Assembly (NCBI GenBank): GCA_033765345.1
Contig: JANRIC010000133.1
Span: 1-64,000, forward strand
Direction: 5' to 3'
Length of the DNA stretch: 64,000 nucleotides
Source of the DNA: JANRIC01 sp033765345
Lineage (GTDB): Bacteria > Bacteroidota > Bacteroidia > Cytophagales > Microscillaceae
A program made the position numbers and the translations under genes. The notes beneath the pieces are model-generated. The model saw nothing but the letters and a program-made list of their open reading frames with translations. It had not been told where the DNA came from and did not search any database. Below are positions 1 to 8,682 of this stretch, one piece after another (the stretch's first letter is position 1; every line of letters begins with the position of its first letter).

Positions 1-1
1 C

Positions 2-187
2 CTCGAACTCAAACGCTGGCAAGGCGAAAAATACCACCAAAAAGGCTTACAACAACTCAGCGATTACCTGGATTTGTACCAGCTTAAAGAAGGCTATTTA
101 CTCATTTATGATTTCCGTAAAGAAAAAGAATACAAGCAGGAGCAAATCCAGTTTGAGGATAAAAACATTTTTGCAGTCTGGGTGTGA
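2..187 (+). CDS. C-terminal end of a possible PD-(D/E)XK-type/AAA-ATPase-like protein (partial)
   Basis: Only the last 61 codons of this gene are inside the window; the 5' end lies upstream. The frame is open from base 2 to a TGA at 185-187. The residues (GLQQLSDYLDLYQL, then EGYLLIYDF and a final FAVWV) resemble the C-terminus of ATP-binding proteins with a PD-(D/E)XK nuclease tail that are common in Bacteroidota. In those proteins a 'GxxQLxxYLD...GYLLIxDFR' strand-helix pattern closes the nuclease fold. That assignment is from memory of the family and rests on a short fragment. The gene converges on ppc, with about 40 bases between the two stops. Confidence 0.45.
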   Translation, partial: LELKRWQGEKYHQKGLQQLSDYLDLYQLKEGYLLIYDFRKEKEYKQEQIQFEDKNIFAVWV

Positions 188-226
188 TGATCATTGCCCA
201 CTCATAAACTTGCATTGATTTTTACA

Positions 227-2959
227 TCACCCCGTTGTCCTCAACCCCGCTGCAATGGCATTAACCAACAGTAAGAGGTCTAAAATCAATTTTTCGCTGC
301 GGGGATCGTTTTCGGCTTTGAGGCAGCGCCATTCTCGGATGAGTCTGACCTGTTCTTCGTGCAGGATGGCGAGTTTATCATTTCTAAGGGTAAACATTTT
401 ATGAATTCTGGGTCTGCGCTCCTCGATGGTTTGTCCGTAGATCAGCTCGAGCATGTTTTTGGTCAGGTGAAATTCATCTAAGATCAATGGCATAAATTTA
501 TCTCTGACTTCATCTTGGCTTACGAGAGAGGCATATTTTTGCATTATTTCGGGGTTGGTGACCAGGATGCTTGAGCTGGTATTGGTCAGGATATAATGGA
601 AAATAGGGTACTCGATGGCTTTTTGGCAAATTTCCTTAAAAATGGCAGGCTCCTGCTGCTGCATATAACCCAGTGCAGTACCTACACCATACCAACCCGA
701 CAAGAAAAAGCGGGATTGCCCCCAACTGAATACCCAGGGGATAGCCCGCAAATCTTCCAGGCTGCGTTTGCCTGTCCTTCGGGCGGGGCGCGAACCAATA
801 CGGCTTGATTCTATGACATCAATAGGAGTGGCTTCTGAAAAGAACTGTATAAATCCTTCGGCACGCAGTAGGTCTTCGTATTTCTCTCGGCTCAGTTTTG
901 CCATGCGCTCCAGAACGGCATCGAGCGGGTTTTCGGGCTGTGGAGCATACACATCGGCAATCGTTGCTTGGGCTGTGCCAGCCAGGAGAAGCTCTAGGTT
1001 ATAGGCATTGGTGATTTTGTTGGCGTATTTCTGGGCGATGGTTTCGCCTTGTTCGGTCATCCGCAAATCTCCCCGGATGCTGTGTTGAGGTTGAGCTTTC
1101 AGGAATCGGTGGGTTGGTCCAGCCCCTCGGCTGACCGTTCCGCCTCTGCCATGAAAAAACCGGATTCGCACGCCGTATCGGTCTCCTACTTCACATAAAA
1201 TTCTTTGTCCACGGTTCAGATTCCAAAGGCTTGCCAGGATACCGCCGTCTTTATTACTATCGCTGTAGCCGATCATGACTTGTTGCATAAGTTTGGGCTG
1301 CTGATGTAATTGTCGCTGATATTCTAGGCTTCTTTGAGTGAGCGGGTTTTTGAGGAAATTTTCCAGGATTCCGGCACTTTTTTGCAAATCCTCAATGGTT
1401 TCAAAAAGGGGCACTACGGGCAGGCTGCATACCAAACCTTCTGCGGTATGGATCATCAAACCCACTTCTCTGACCAACAAATAAACCAGCAACAAATCAG
1501 AAGTACTTCGGGTCATACTGATGATTAATGAGCCCAAGCCCTCGTGTCCATAGCGCCGGATATGGTTTTTGAGTACGCGATAAACCTCCAATACTGCTTT
1601 GGCTTCCTGGCCTAACTCGGTATCAGCATAGGTAAAAGGTCGAGGCGAGAGGAGTTCTTTTTGCAGAAAAGCCAGGCGTTCGTCCTCAGTCCAGGTCAAA
1701 AAAGCATCTCCTTCGAGTCCGGCAGCATTCATCAATTGCGACAGTGCCAGGTCGTGGAATTTACTGTTTTGGCGGATATCGAGGTGTGCAAGATGAAAAC
1801 CAAAAGTTTGGACTTTGCGGATGATCGGCTCGACTTCTGCTTTGGCTATGCGCCCTGCACCCATGCGAGTCAGTGTATCGGACAAAAATATCAGGTCTGC
1901 CAGTAAATCGGCAGCAAATTGGTAGGAATAGTCTTTTTCGTCAATTTCGTTGTATTCATCCAGCCCCAGCTTTGCAAGCATCAGATTGAGAAACTGTCGG
2001 CTGGGTTCGGCATAGTTTCTTTGTAAGGCTTTTTGGCCGGTTTCCCCCATGGGTGTTGCTATTTCCTGAATCTTATCCAGGAAGTTTTGGGGGAATTCCT
2101 GTGTAAATACCGAAAAACTGAGCCGCATCGCCAGGGGTTTTAATTCTTTTTTGATAAGCGTCAAAGCATTTCGCCTTAGCTCTAGGAGCGTAAATTGGGT
2201 AACTTCCGCAGTCACAAATGGATGCCCGTCACGGTCGCCCCCCACCCAGTTGCCAAAGGTGATTTTGGGTAGCTGTCGATAGTCATCGAGGTATTTGGGG
2301 TCAAATTGAAGTTCTTCCCAGGCTTTTCGCAGGCGACGATCGAGGACGGGGAGTACGTCCGGGAAAACATTGCTAAAATAATGGATGATGTTTCGTAATT
2401 CAGTCGGCACATCCGGTTTTTCCAGAAAAATCTCTCCGGTACGCCATAATATTTCCAGTTCTTTTTTGATTTGATGGCGGATGGCATCCAGTTCAAAAGG
2501 AGTCCAAACCTGATTTTCTCGTTGTACGAGCAACAAATAAATCCGGCGAAGGTGCTCAAGAATGGTGGCTCTTTTAGATTCGGTGGGGTGCGCTGTCAGG
2601 ACAGGTTCTACGTGAATCTGAGGCAAAATACTGGCAATTTGTTGATCTGAAATTCCTAAATTTTTGAGATGTAGTAGAGATTTAGCCCACAACCCTGAAA
2701 GGCTGGTCATTCCCTCTTGTTTTTCCTGAGATCGGCGAAGCTGTGCCTGTGCATTTTCTTCTACCAGATTAAGTAGCTGAAAATAAGTAGCATAGAGTTT
2801 GGCGGCTCTCAAAGGAAGGGCTGCTATTTTGCCGGAGTGTAGCAATTGAGCCAGGGAAGCCTCCCCTAATTCTAGCAAAACTTCTTCAAAACAGGCAGTT
2901 ATGTAGGCTACATCCTGCTCTATTTTCTCAATATTGATACTTGTTTCGGTAATTTGCAT
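227..2959 (-). CDS. ppc: Phosphoenolpyruvate carboxylase
   Basis: A 910-residue protein, the usual length for bacterial PEP carboxylase, which condenses PEP with bicarbonate to form oxaloacetate (cytoplasmic, anaplerotic). The family hallmarks are all visible: the catalytic-His segment VLTAHPTESKR near residue 120, GNWVGGDRDGHPFVT near 240, the second signature IGYSDSNKDGG, and the glycine-rich loop FHGRGGTVSRGAGP near 600. The C-terminus is RTTG where most PEPCs end in QNTG; this tail contributes to the active site, so the substitution is mild but notable. The start is the ATG at 2957-2959, about 30 bases inside a TAATTTTG promoter-like box. It is monocistronic by position. Its bicarbonate need may link it to the dab operon 10 kb away. 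Confidence 0.97.
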   Translation of the reverse strand: MQITETSINIEKIEQDVAYITACFEEVLLELGEASLAQLLHSGKIAALPLRAAKLYATYFQLLNLVEENAQAQLRRSQEKQEGMTSLSGLWAKSLLHLKNLGISDQQIASILPQIHVEPVLTAHPTESKRATILEHLRRIYLLLVQRENQVWTPFELDAIRHQIKKELEILWRTGEIFLEKPDVPTELRNIIHYFSNVFPDVLPVLDRRLRKAWEELQFDPKYLDDYRQLPKITFGNWVGGDRDGHPFVTAEVTQFTLLELRRNALTLIKKELKPLAMRLSFSVFTQEFPQNFLDKIQEIATPMGETGQKALQRNYAEPSRQFLNLMLAKLGLDEYNEIDEKDYSYQFAADLLADLIFLSDTLTRMGAGRIAKAEVEPIIRKVQTFGFHLAHLDIRQNSKFHDLALSQLMNAAGLEGDAFLTWTEDERLAFLQKELLSPRPFTYADTELGQEAKAVLEVYRVLKNHIRRYGHEGLGSLIISMTRSTSDLLLVYLLVREVGLMIHTAEGLVCSLPVVPLFETIEDLQKSAGILENFLKNPLTQRSLEYQRQLHQQPKLMQQVMIGYSDSNKDGGILASLWNLNRGQRILCEVGDRYGVRIRFFHGRGGTVSRGAGPTHRFLKAQPQHSIRGDLRMTEQGETIAQKYANKITNAYNLELLLAGTAQATIADVYAPQPENPLDAVLERMAKLSREKYEDLLRAEGFIQFFSEATPIDVIESSRIGSRPARRTGKRSLEDLRAIPWVFSWGQSRFFLSGWYGVGTALGYMQQQEPAIFKEICQKAIEYPIFHYILTNTSSSILVTNPEIMQKYASLVSQDEVRDKFMPLILDEFHLTKNMLELIYGQTIEERRPRIHKMFTLRNDKLAILHEEQVRLIREWRCLKAENDPRSEKLILDLLLLVNAIAAGLRTTG

Positions 2960-2990
2960 TCCAATGAATAGGTTTGATGGTACTCGAATA

Positions 2991-2998
2991 CAAAATTA
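2991..2998 (-). promoter_or_regulatory. Candidate -7 promoter box for ppc
   Basis: On the minus strand this reads TAATTTTG, matching the Bacteroidota -7 consensus TANNTTTG. It lies 32 bases upstream of the ppc start codon, a normal distance. The -33 element is poor (a TTG lies further away than usual), so this is a moderate call from pattern alone. Confidence 0.4.
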
Positions 2999-3112
2999 CG
3001 AAATAGAAAGCATTGCCTTGAGTGCAAGCTCAAAAAAATCCTTGAAGACGGAGATTATGAAGGAGGCTAAAATTTGGTCGCATCTGAAAATGCGACCCTT
3101 ATCAGCAAAATA

Positions 3113-3499
3113 CTAAAATGTATAGACCGTACACCATTCATAACAAGTACGCCCTTTTCTATCATCCCATTTCACCACAATTCGGACGCAGTGTGCGTCG
3201 GAATTAAAGCAAGAACCCGTATTTGTAGATTCGGAGAAACTCTGTCCTAAGGCTAAATAATTCAATCGCCCTGAATCTCCCCACAGATAAGTATCATCTT
3301 TGTCGTAGACGCTGGCTGTCCAACGAATGTTGTAAATATCCCGGTCGCTGATATTTCGGGAGGTGAAATCTACCTGACCACAGGAACTAGAAGCATTTAT
3401 TTTTATTTCTTCTCTCTGAGTCAGCTCAATGAGTTCGCAGGAGCAGAGCCACAAGATAACCAATAATAACAAAAACGTAATTTTAACTTTAGATTTCAT
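3113..3499 (-). CDS. Small cysteine-containing lipoprotein of unknown function
   Basis: The 128-residue product begins MKSKVKITFLLLLVILWLCSC, a typical lipoprotein signal peptide with lipobox LCSC, so the mature protein should be lipid-anchored at a cysteine near residue 20. The mature part has several further cysteines (SSSCGQ, GSCF, HCVR, RTCYEWC), consistent with disulphides in the periplasm or on the surface. I do not recognise a family. The reading frame is clean, with an ATG start, and the coding strand agrees with its neighbours. The upstream region carries an AT-rich inverted repeat. It is separated from the next upstream gene by a terminator-like hairpin, so it is probably transcribed alone. 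Confidence 0.75.
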   Translation of the reverse strand: MKSKVKITFLLLLVILWLCSCELIELTQREEIKINASSSCGQVDFTSRNISDRDIYNIRWTASVYDKDDTYLWGDSGRLNYLALGQSFSESTNTGSCFNSDAHCVRIVVKWDDRKGRTCYEWCTVYTF

Positions 3500-3550
3500 G
3501 GGTATATGGTTTTATAAGTTTTCTTACAAAATCATAGACAACATTTCTCT

Positions 3551-3592
3551 AAAATTAGTGTACTAGTTTTTAATATTTTTTGTACTAATTTT
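3551..3592. repeat. AT-rich inverted repeat upstream of the small lipoprotein gene
   Basis: AAAATTAGTGTAC and GTACTAATTTT form imperfect inverted arms about 18 bases apart, 50 to 90 bases upstream of the lipoprotein start. It could be an operator or only an AT-rich spacer hairpin. Confidence 0.35.
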
Positions 3593-3644
3593 AATCAGAG
3601 CCTGTTAATATTTGTTAATGGAAAGCATTTATCGTAAGTTCATC

Positions 3645-3672
3645 CTGGTTCAAGCGAAGACGCTTAAACCAG
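3645..3672 (-). terminator. Hairpin downstream of the 3.7-4.05 kb gene
   Basis: CTGGTTCAAGCG and CGCTTAAACCAG pair over 12 positions with one mismatch around a 4-base loop, 20 bases past the stop of the minus-strand gene at 3694. There is no clear T-run on the minus strand, so termination is only probable. Confidence 0.45.
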
Positions 3673-3693
3673 AGTGGGCATTAATCCAGGCAA

Positions 3694-4053
3694 TTATTTA
3701 TTCGTTTCAGGGATATTCGGTATAAAACCGCTAAAGACATTCTGGTTGATGACAGGAGGCGGGGTAAGCAAATGATACGTATATCTGACAGGAATATGGT
3801 CCAGACGAATGCAATAATTTTCATAGATCCTTCTGACTTGCTCTGCATAATTTCCCAACTTAAAATCTTTCAAATATCTTTTCTGGAATTTGGAATCTTT
3901 CTCATAATGCTTGATAAGACTCAAAAAATTGGTCTTTTCCATCAGATTAGGTGCGTTGAAGGAATTGGCAGTAGGTATCAGTCGTGCATTTTGAGCAAAA
4001 AGTACAGCATTCCCCAAAAATAAAAATATACTTAGAATTGCTAATTTTTTCAT
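3694..4053 (-). CDS. Small secreted protein of unknown function
   Basis: A 119-residue protein with a classical signal peptide (MKKLAILSIFLFLGNAVLFAQ, cleavage after AQ near residue 21). The mature part of about 98 residues is rich in basic and aromatic residues (HYEKDSKFQKRYLKDF, RRIYENYCIRLD) and ends with a proline-rich stretch (LTPPPVINQN, PNIPETNK). No domain is recognised. It is probably periplasmic or secreted. It stands alone between the sugar-epimerase gene upstream and the small lipoprotein downstream. Confidence 0.7.
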   Translation of the reverse strand: MKKLAILSIFLFLGNAVLFAQNARLIPTANSFNAPNLMEKTNFLSLIKHYEKDSKFQKRYLKDFKLGNYAEQVRRIYENYCIRLDHIPVRYTYHLLTPPPVINQNVFSGFIPNIPETNK

Positions 4054-4189
4054 AGACTTAAATTTTGCACACTAATATAATTATTTCAAGTTAATAATTC
4101 AAGTAAAATTTTGTTTCTTCTGTAGATTTACGCAAACTTGTTCAGCTTAATGCGCTACTCTAGATTGGGCTTGAACCAAAGTTGAATCT

Positions 4190-5419
4190 TTAAAATTTTA
4201 CTTGGCTTTCCATCCCCTCAAAAATCCTCCAGCACTGTATCATGGCACGAGGTACGTGATAGCAGCCCTTCCACTTGCTTCCTTTGAGCGGCAGTAAAAT
4301 CTCTCCTTCCCGATTCAGGTAGCCGAACCATTCGCCGTACTGAGGGTCCGGGAAATGTGTCCAAGTGTAGTTGTGTACTTTTTGGTACCATTCCAGGCAG
4401 GTAGGGTTTTGGGTGTAGAGATAAGCCCTAGAGAGCGTCACGAGTGCTTCCAGGTGTACCCACCAGAGCTTTTGATCCCAGTCCAGAAATTGGGAGGGAT
4501 GCCCTTCGGAATCCAGGAAATAAAAAATACCGCCGTACTGCTGATCCCAGCCGAAATCCAGGCTGTGCAAGGCGATGTCTACGCACTTTTCCAAGATGTC
4601 ATTTTGACCGCGTTGTTGTGCCAGTTCTATCAAAAAACCCATGCCTTCGAGGGCAGTGCCCACATTGATTTGTCGCCCTTCAAAGGAATCACAAAAACTC
4701 CCATCCGGAGATACATTGTCAAACATCAGTTTTTTGGTAGGATTCCAAAACACATCCAGTACGGCATGCATGGATTCTTCTACGGTCTGTTCGATTTGCT
4801 CGGGGCTCAGTAAGTCTTCCACCTCAAGCATTAAATTGGCAAGAATAATATACAAATCTACATTGATCAACGGACGCGTGCCGGGGTAAGTCTTGCTGTA
4901 TTTGCCTTTGGGATTATCTCTGCGCCGAAGAATATTTGCGAAAGTTTTTTGGGCGATTTCCAAAGATTCTTCCTCCTGTGTAGCCAATCCATACTGTGCA
5001 AAAGCCATACAGGCAAAACAATCCGAGAAGATATTGTAGGGTTGGACGAGCGGTTTACCTTCGCGAAGCAGGGAAAAATACCAGTTGCCATCTTCGTCCC
5101 GACCGTATTTTTTGAGGAATTCAGCCCCCAACCGGGCTATTTCAAGCCAGCTTTGTCGCTTTTCTACCCGATTGTAGAGCATGGAGAATGTCCAGACTTG
5201 CCTTGCCTGAAGCCAGATGAATTTATCGCTCTGAAATACCTTGCCTTCCCGGTCCAGACAGGTAAAATAGCCTCCATATTCATGGTCAAGCGAATATTTT
5301 TCCCAAAAAGGAATAACATCTTCCAGAAGGGTATTTTTGTATAAACTAGTATATCGGGTGAAATCCTGCCGCATATTTTTAGGGTCAAAATTTACATTTA
5401 TATCATCAAAAGTATACAA
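4190..5419 (-). CDS. AGE-family sugar epimerase (N-acylglucosamine 2-epimerase-like)
   Basis: The 409-residue protein matches the AGE/cellobiose 2-epimerase family in length and in its repeated helix-pair pattern of an (alpha/alpha)6 barrel. Visible landmarks are FWEKYSLDHEYGGYFTCLDREG near the N-terminus, KFIWLQARQVWTFSMLYN, and the C-terminal HFPDPQYGEWFGYLNREG with KGCYHVPRAMI. Family members interconvert N-acetylglucosamine and N-acetylmannosamine, or epimerise oligosaccharides at C2; which applies here cannot be told from sequence. A second possible start is Met16 (MRQDFTRY), which fits the family N-terminus well. Its stop-to-start distance from the upstream glycosylasparaginase gene is only about 15 bases, so the two are almost certainly co-transcribed, which favours an amino-sugar substrate. 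Confidence 0.9.
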   Translation of the reverse strand: MYTFDDINVNFDPKNMRQDFTRYTSLYKNTLLEDVIPFWEKYSLDHEYGGYFTCLDREGKVFQSDKFIWLQARQVWTFSMLYNRVEKRQSWLEIARLGAEFLKKYGRDEDGNWYFSLLREGKPLVQPYNIFSDCFACMAFAQYGLATQEEESLEIAQKTFANILRRRDNPKGKYSKTYPGTRPLINVDLYIILANLMLEVEDLLSPEQIEQTVEESMHAVLDVFWNPTKKLMFDNVSPDGSFCDSFEGRQINVGTALEGMGFLIELAQQRGQNDILEKCVDIALHSLDFGWDQQYGGIFYFLDSEGHPSQFLDWDQKLWWVHLEALVTLSRAYLYTQNPTCLEWYQKVHNYTWTHFPDPQYGEWFGYLNREGEILLPLKGSKWKGCYHVPRAMIQCWRIFEGMESQVKF

Positions 5420-5434
5420 AAAAAATTACTTCAT

Positions 5435-6424
5435 TTAGAACTTACTTTTAGCATCTATCAATTGGCTTTTGTCTTCCTTCGTCAAGGCATAGTTAAAGCC
5501 CGGATGAATGCTGTAGGCACCGTATTCGCCGTTTTTGCTAAGTGCCAGGAAGCCAACCTGAAGGTCTTTGATATCTTTGTTTTTACGAATGATGCGCTCT
5601 ACCACCTCTTGACAGGCATCTTGTGGAGATTTGCCCTGTCGCATCAGCTCTACCACCATAGCACTTCCAGCCACTCGGATCACAGCTTCCCCCAAACCAG
5701 TGGCACATGCGCCGCCCACTTCTTGGTCTAGAAATAGCCCTGCTCCGATAATGGGTGAATCTCCTACCCTGCCGTGCATTTTCCAGGCGGCACCACTCGT
5801 GGTGCATGAGCCGCAAAGATTACCCTGCTGATCGATGGCAAGCATACTGATGGTATCGTGGTTCTCGATATTGATTTTGGGTTTGTAATTGGATTCCTTG
5901 AGCCAGTTTTTCCAGTCTTTTTTAGATTCTTCGGTCAGGAGGTTTTCTTTTTTAAAGCCGTTTTCTAGGGCAAACCTCAGTGCTCCTTCTCCCACCAGCA
6001 TGACGTGGGGTGTTTTCTCCATCACGAGTCTGGCAATAGCAATGGGATTTTTGATATGCTGGAGAAATGCCACAGCACCGCATTGGTCATTTTCGTTCAT
6101 AATGCAGGCATCCAGGGTCACGTGTCCTTCGCGGTCGGGATAACCGCCATAGCCCACACTGCGGTATTTGGGGTCAGATTCTACGACCATTACGCCTTTT
6201 TCTACGGCATCGAGGGCTTTGCCTCCGGCTGAGATGATTTCCCAGGCTTTTTGATTGGCAGGCATTCCATGATCCCAGGTAGAGATCACGACCGGCCCGG
6301 CAAATTTTTGTGCATCTGGTTGAGCTGCCTTCGCCCAGTTGAATTTGAGCGAAAAAGGCAGTGCCAGTAAAAAAGGAGAAGATTTTTTCAGGAAATTTCT
6401 TCGGTTATTTGTTGTATCTGTCAT
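5435..6424 (-). CDS. N4-(beta-N-acetylglucosaminyl)-L-asparaginase with Tat-type signal
   Basis: This is an N-terminal-nucleophile hydrolase that cleaves the GlcNAc-asparagine bond of degraded N-glycoproteins, giving aspartate and the amino sugar. The autoproteolysis site is HDT-ISM: Thr191 (counting from the chosen start) would be the new N-terminal nucleophile, followed by the conserved GSCTTSG and GRVGDSPIIGAG motifs. The open frame extends upstream to 6469, but the ATG at 6422-6424 gives MTDTTNNRRNFLKK, a twin-arginine signal (RRNFLK) followed by a hydrophobic stretch and an AKA cleavage region, so I prefer that start. Export as a folded enzyme suggests it works in the periplasm. It lies between nagB and the AGE epimerase in one salvage group. 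Confidence 0.92.
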   Translation of the reverse strand: MTDTTNNRRNFLKKSSPFLLALPFSLKFNWAKAAQPDAQKFAGPVVISTWDHGMPANQKAWEIISAGGKALDAVEKGVMVVESDPKYRSVGYGGYPDREGHVTLDACIMNENDQCGAVAFLQHIKNPIAIARLVMEKTPHVMLVGEGALRFALENGFKKENLLTEESKKDWKNWLKESNYKPKINIENHDTISMLAIDQQGNLCGSCTTSGAAWKMHGRVGDSPIIGAGLFLDQEVGGACATGLGEAVIRVAGSAMVVELMRQGKSPQDACQEVVERIIRKNKDIKDLQVGFLALSKNGEYGAYSIHPGFNYALTKEDKSQLIDAKSKF

Positions 6425-6480
6425 ATCAACACTATTTAGTAAGCATGGAGGCATTGAGAAATAACTCATAAATGGAATTC

Positions 6481-6510
6481 AAAAAGGTGGTTTGTAAAGA
6501 TACAAACCAC
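6481..6510 (-). terminator. Intrinsic terminator after nagB
   Basis: On the minus strand GTGGTTTGT and ACAAACCAC form a perfect 9-bp stem with a 6-base loop, followed directly by CTTTTT. It sits about 55 bases past the nagB stop and upstream of the glycosylasparaginase gene, so it would separate the two transcripts at least partly. Confidence 0.7.
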
Positions 6511-6566
6511 AGCGATTTGAAATCTACGGACTCAATTTCGGACTATGGACTATCCACGATGGTCTT

Positions 6567-8498
6567 TTAATCCAGGAAATGGTATCTTTTAAAAGCTTCA
6601 ATGGCTTCATATTCTGCCAGACCCAGTAAATCGTAAATTTTAGCAGTGCCTCGGTTACGATCTTCAGCTCTCTGCCAAAACTCTCTGGAATCGGAGCCGG
6701 GGAAAAGCGGACGGTCTTTCTGAGATTGGTGCTTGAAAATGGCTTTGCGCTTACGCAGTAATTCATCGGGACTAAGCGGCACGGCCATCTCGATATCGTG
6801 GATATCCCACTCTTGCCAGGCACCTCTGTAGAGCCACACGTAGCAGTCTTTGATCCAGGCTTCACCCTTGAGGCGATCCAATGCTTGGAAGATGGCATCC
6901 AAGCAAACGCGGTGTGTACCGTGCGGATCGGAAAGGTCACCTGCGGCATAAACCTGATGTGGTTTGATTTGCTGGAGCAATTCTACGATGATGTCGATAT
7001 CAGCTTTACTGAGCGGTTTTTTCTTCACCAAACCTGTCTCATAAAAAGGCATATCCAGGAAGTGCGCCCGGTCGTCCGTCAGACCTACGTAACGACATCC
7101 GGCTTTTGCCTCGCCTCTTCGGATTAGCCCTTTGATTTTTTGTACTTCGGGAGTATCTACAGCTCCGGGTTTTTTATTTTTGATTTGCTCTACGATTTTA
7201 TTGAAAAATTCGTCACTATCCTGGATTCCCATATCAAATCCGGCATTAAAATCATTCATAAAATCTGCAAAGCGAATTACATCTTCATCATAGACGGCGA
7301 TGTTGCCGGAGGTTTGATACGCCACGTGTACTTCATGCGCCTGATCGTGGAGGCGAATGAAAGTCCCTCCCATAGAGATTACGTCATCATCTGGGTGAGG
7401 ACTAAAGATAATCACCCTTTTCTGGGCAGGTTCAGCACGTTCGGGGCGGTGTGTATCATCGGCATTGGGCTTACCGCCAGGCCAGCCTGTGATGGTATGT
7501 TGTAATTGATTGAATACTTTGATATTGATGGTGTAGGCCGAACCGAACTCAGTAATGAGGTCGCTCATTCCATTGTCGCCGTAATCGCGGTCGGTAAGTT
7601 TGAGGATGGGTTTCTGGAGCTTTTGACAAAGCCAGGTGACAGCGCGGCGGGTAAGGGCATCGTCCCAATCACAGGTACTGACCAGCCAGGGAGTTTTTGT
7701 GCGGGTAAGTTCGGCTGCGGAAGCCATATCCAGCACAACTGTGACATGGGGGTGATTCTGAAGATAGGTAGCAGGAATTGCTTCGGTAATTTTTTCTTCT
7801 ACGCATCTACGGATGATATTGGCTTTGCCTTCACCCCAGGCCATGAGGATAATTCTTCTCGATTGCATAATCGTGCCTACCCCCATCGTGATTGCTTTGC
7901 GGGGTACGTGTTCCTCACCGAAAAAATCGCTGGCAGCATCTACCCGAGTGATATGATCGAGGGTAATCAAACGAGTGATGGAATTTTCGGCAGAGCCCGG
8001 TTCGTTGAATCCGATATGCCCGGTACGTCCGATTCCGAGGATTTGCAAGTCAATGCCTCCAAAGTCCTTGATTTTCTGCTCATAATCGAGGCAATATTGG
8101 TGAATATCTTTTTTGTCTATGGTTCCGTCAGGGATATGAATATTTTCAAGAGGGATGTCTACGTGATCCAATAAGTTTTCTTTCATGAATCGGACATAAC
8201 TTTGGATATTATCGGGAGTAATGGGGTAATATTCATCTAGGTTAAAAGTAATGACATTTTTGAAGCTGAGTCCTTCTTCCTGATGCATTTTGATCAATTC
8301 CTGATAGACTCGAATGGGGGTAGAACCAGTAGCTAGACCCAATACACAGGATTTGTTTTCCTGCTTTCGGGTGCGAATGAGGGCAGCAATTTCTTCGGCC
8401 ACGGCGCGGGAAGCTTTGACAGAGCTGTCCAGGATTACGGTATGTAATCTCTCGAACCGAGTTTCTTCACTAGGATGGGGTTTTGAGAGCAAAGCCAT
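6567..8498 (-). CDS. nagB: Glucosamine-6-phosphate deaminase fused to a PIG-L/LmbE deacetylase domain
   Basis: The 643-residue protein has two parts. Residues about 1-300 are NagB, which converts glucosamine-6-phosphate to fructose-6-phosphate and ammonia; FNLDEYYPI and GIGRTGHIGFNEPGS are the diagnostic active-site motifs. Residues about 360-640 are a PIG-L/LmbE-type zinc deacetylase domain beginning SPHPDDDVISMGG (metal-binding His368 and the DD pair) with a later DPHGTH motif. Such long NagB proteins are known in Bacteroidota; the single-domain enzyme is only about 260-270 residues. The fusion suggests that deacetylation and deamination of an amino sugar are coupled. A TAACTTTG box lies about 50 bases upstream. 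Neighbours: glycosylasparaginase and AGE epimerase downstream, divergent GntP permease upstream. Confidence 0.95.
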   Translation of the reverse strand: MALLSKPHPSEETRFERLHTVILDSSVKASRAVAEEIAALIRTRKQENKSCVLGLATGSTPIRVYQELIKMHQEEGLSFKNVITFNLDEYYPITPDNIQSYVRFMKENLLDHVDIPLENIHIPDGTIDKKDIHQYCLDYEQKIKDFGGIDLQILGIGRTGHIGFNEPGSAENSITRLITLDHITRVDAASDFFGEEHVPRKAITMGVGTIMQSRRIILMAWGEGKANIIRRCVEEKITEAIPATYLQNHPHVTVVLDMASAAELTRTKTPWLVSTCDWDDALTRRAVTWLCQKLQKPILKLTDRDYGDNGMSDLITEFGSAYTINIKVFNQLQHTITGWPGGKPNADDTHRPERAEPAQKRVIIFSPHPDDDVISMGGTFIRLHDQAHEVHVAYQTSGNIAVYDEDVIRFADFMNDFNAGFDMGIQDSDEFFNKIVEQIKNKKPGAVDTPEVQKIKGLIRRGEAKAGCRYVGLTDDRAHFLDMPFYETGLVKKKPLSKADIDIIVELLQQIKPHQVYAAGDLSDPHGTHRVCLDAIFQALDRLKGEAWIKDCYVWLYRGAWQEWDIHDIEMAVPLSPDELLRKRKAIFKHQSQKDRPLFPGSDSREFWQRAEDRNRGTAKIYDLLGLAEYEAIEAFKRYHFLD

Positions 8499-8547
8499 AG
8501 GATTTCGAGTAAGTTTAATTTTCTTAATTTTAGATGAAAGTACTACA

Positions 8548-8555
8548 CAAAGTTA
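8548..8555 (-). promoter_or_regulatory. Candidate -7 promoter box for nagB
   Basis: It reads TAACTTTG on the minus strand, a full match to TANNTTTG, 50 bases upstream of the nagB ATG in the divergent nagB/gntP intergenic region. No convincing -33 element is seen. Confidence 0.5.
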
Positions 8556-8682
8556 ATTTAAAAAATGAATGTCTAAGGATTTCTTAATAAAATTATAAAA
8601 TTAGTCAATAAAGAACTAAATATTTTGTAATCTCTTAGGGAATCTCTTATATTCAGCGCATTAAAAGACTAAATATACAAAT

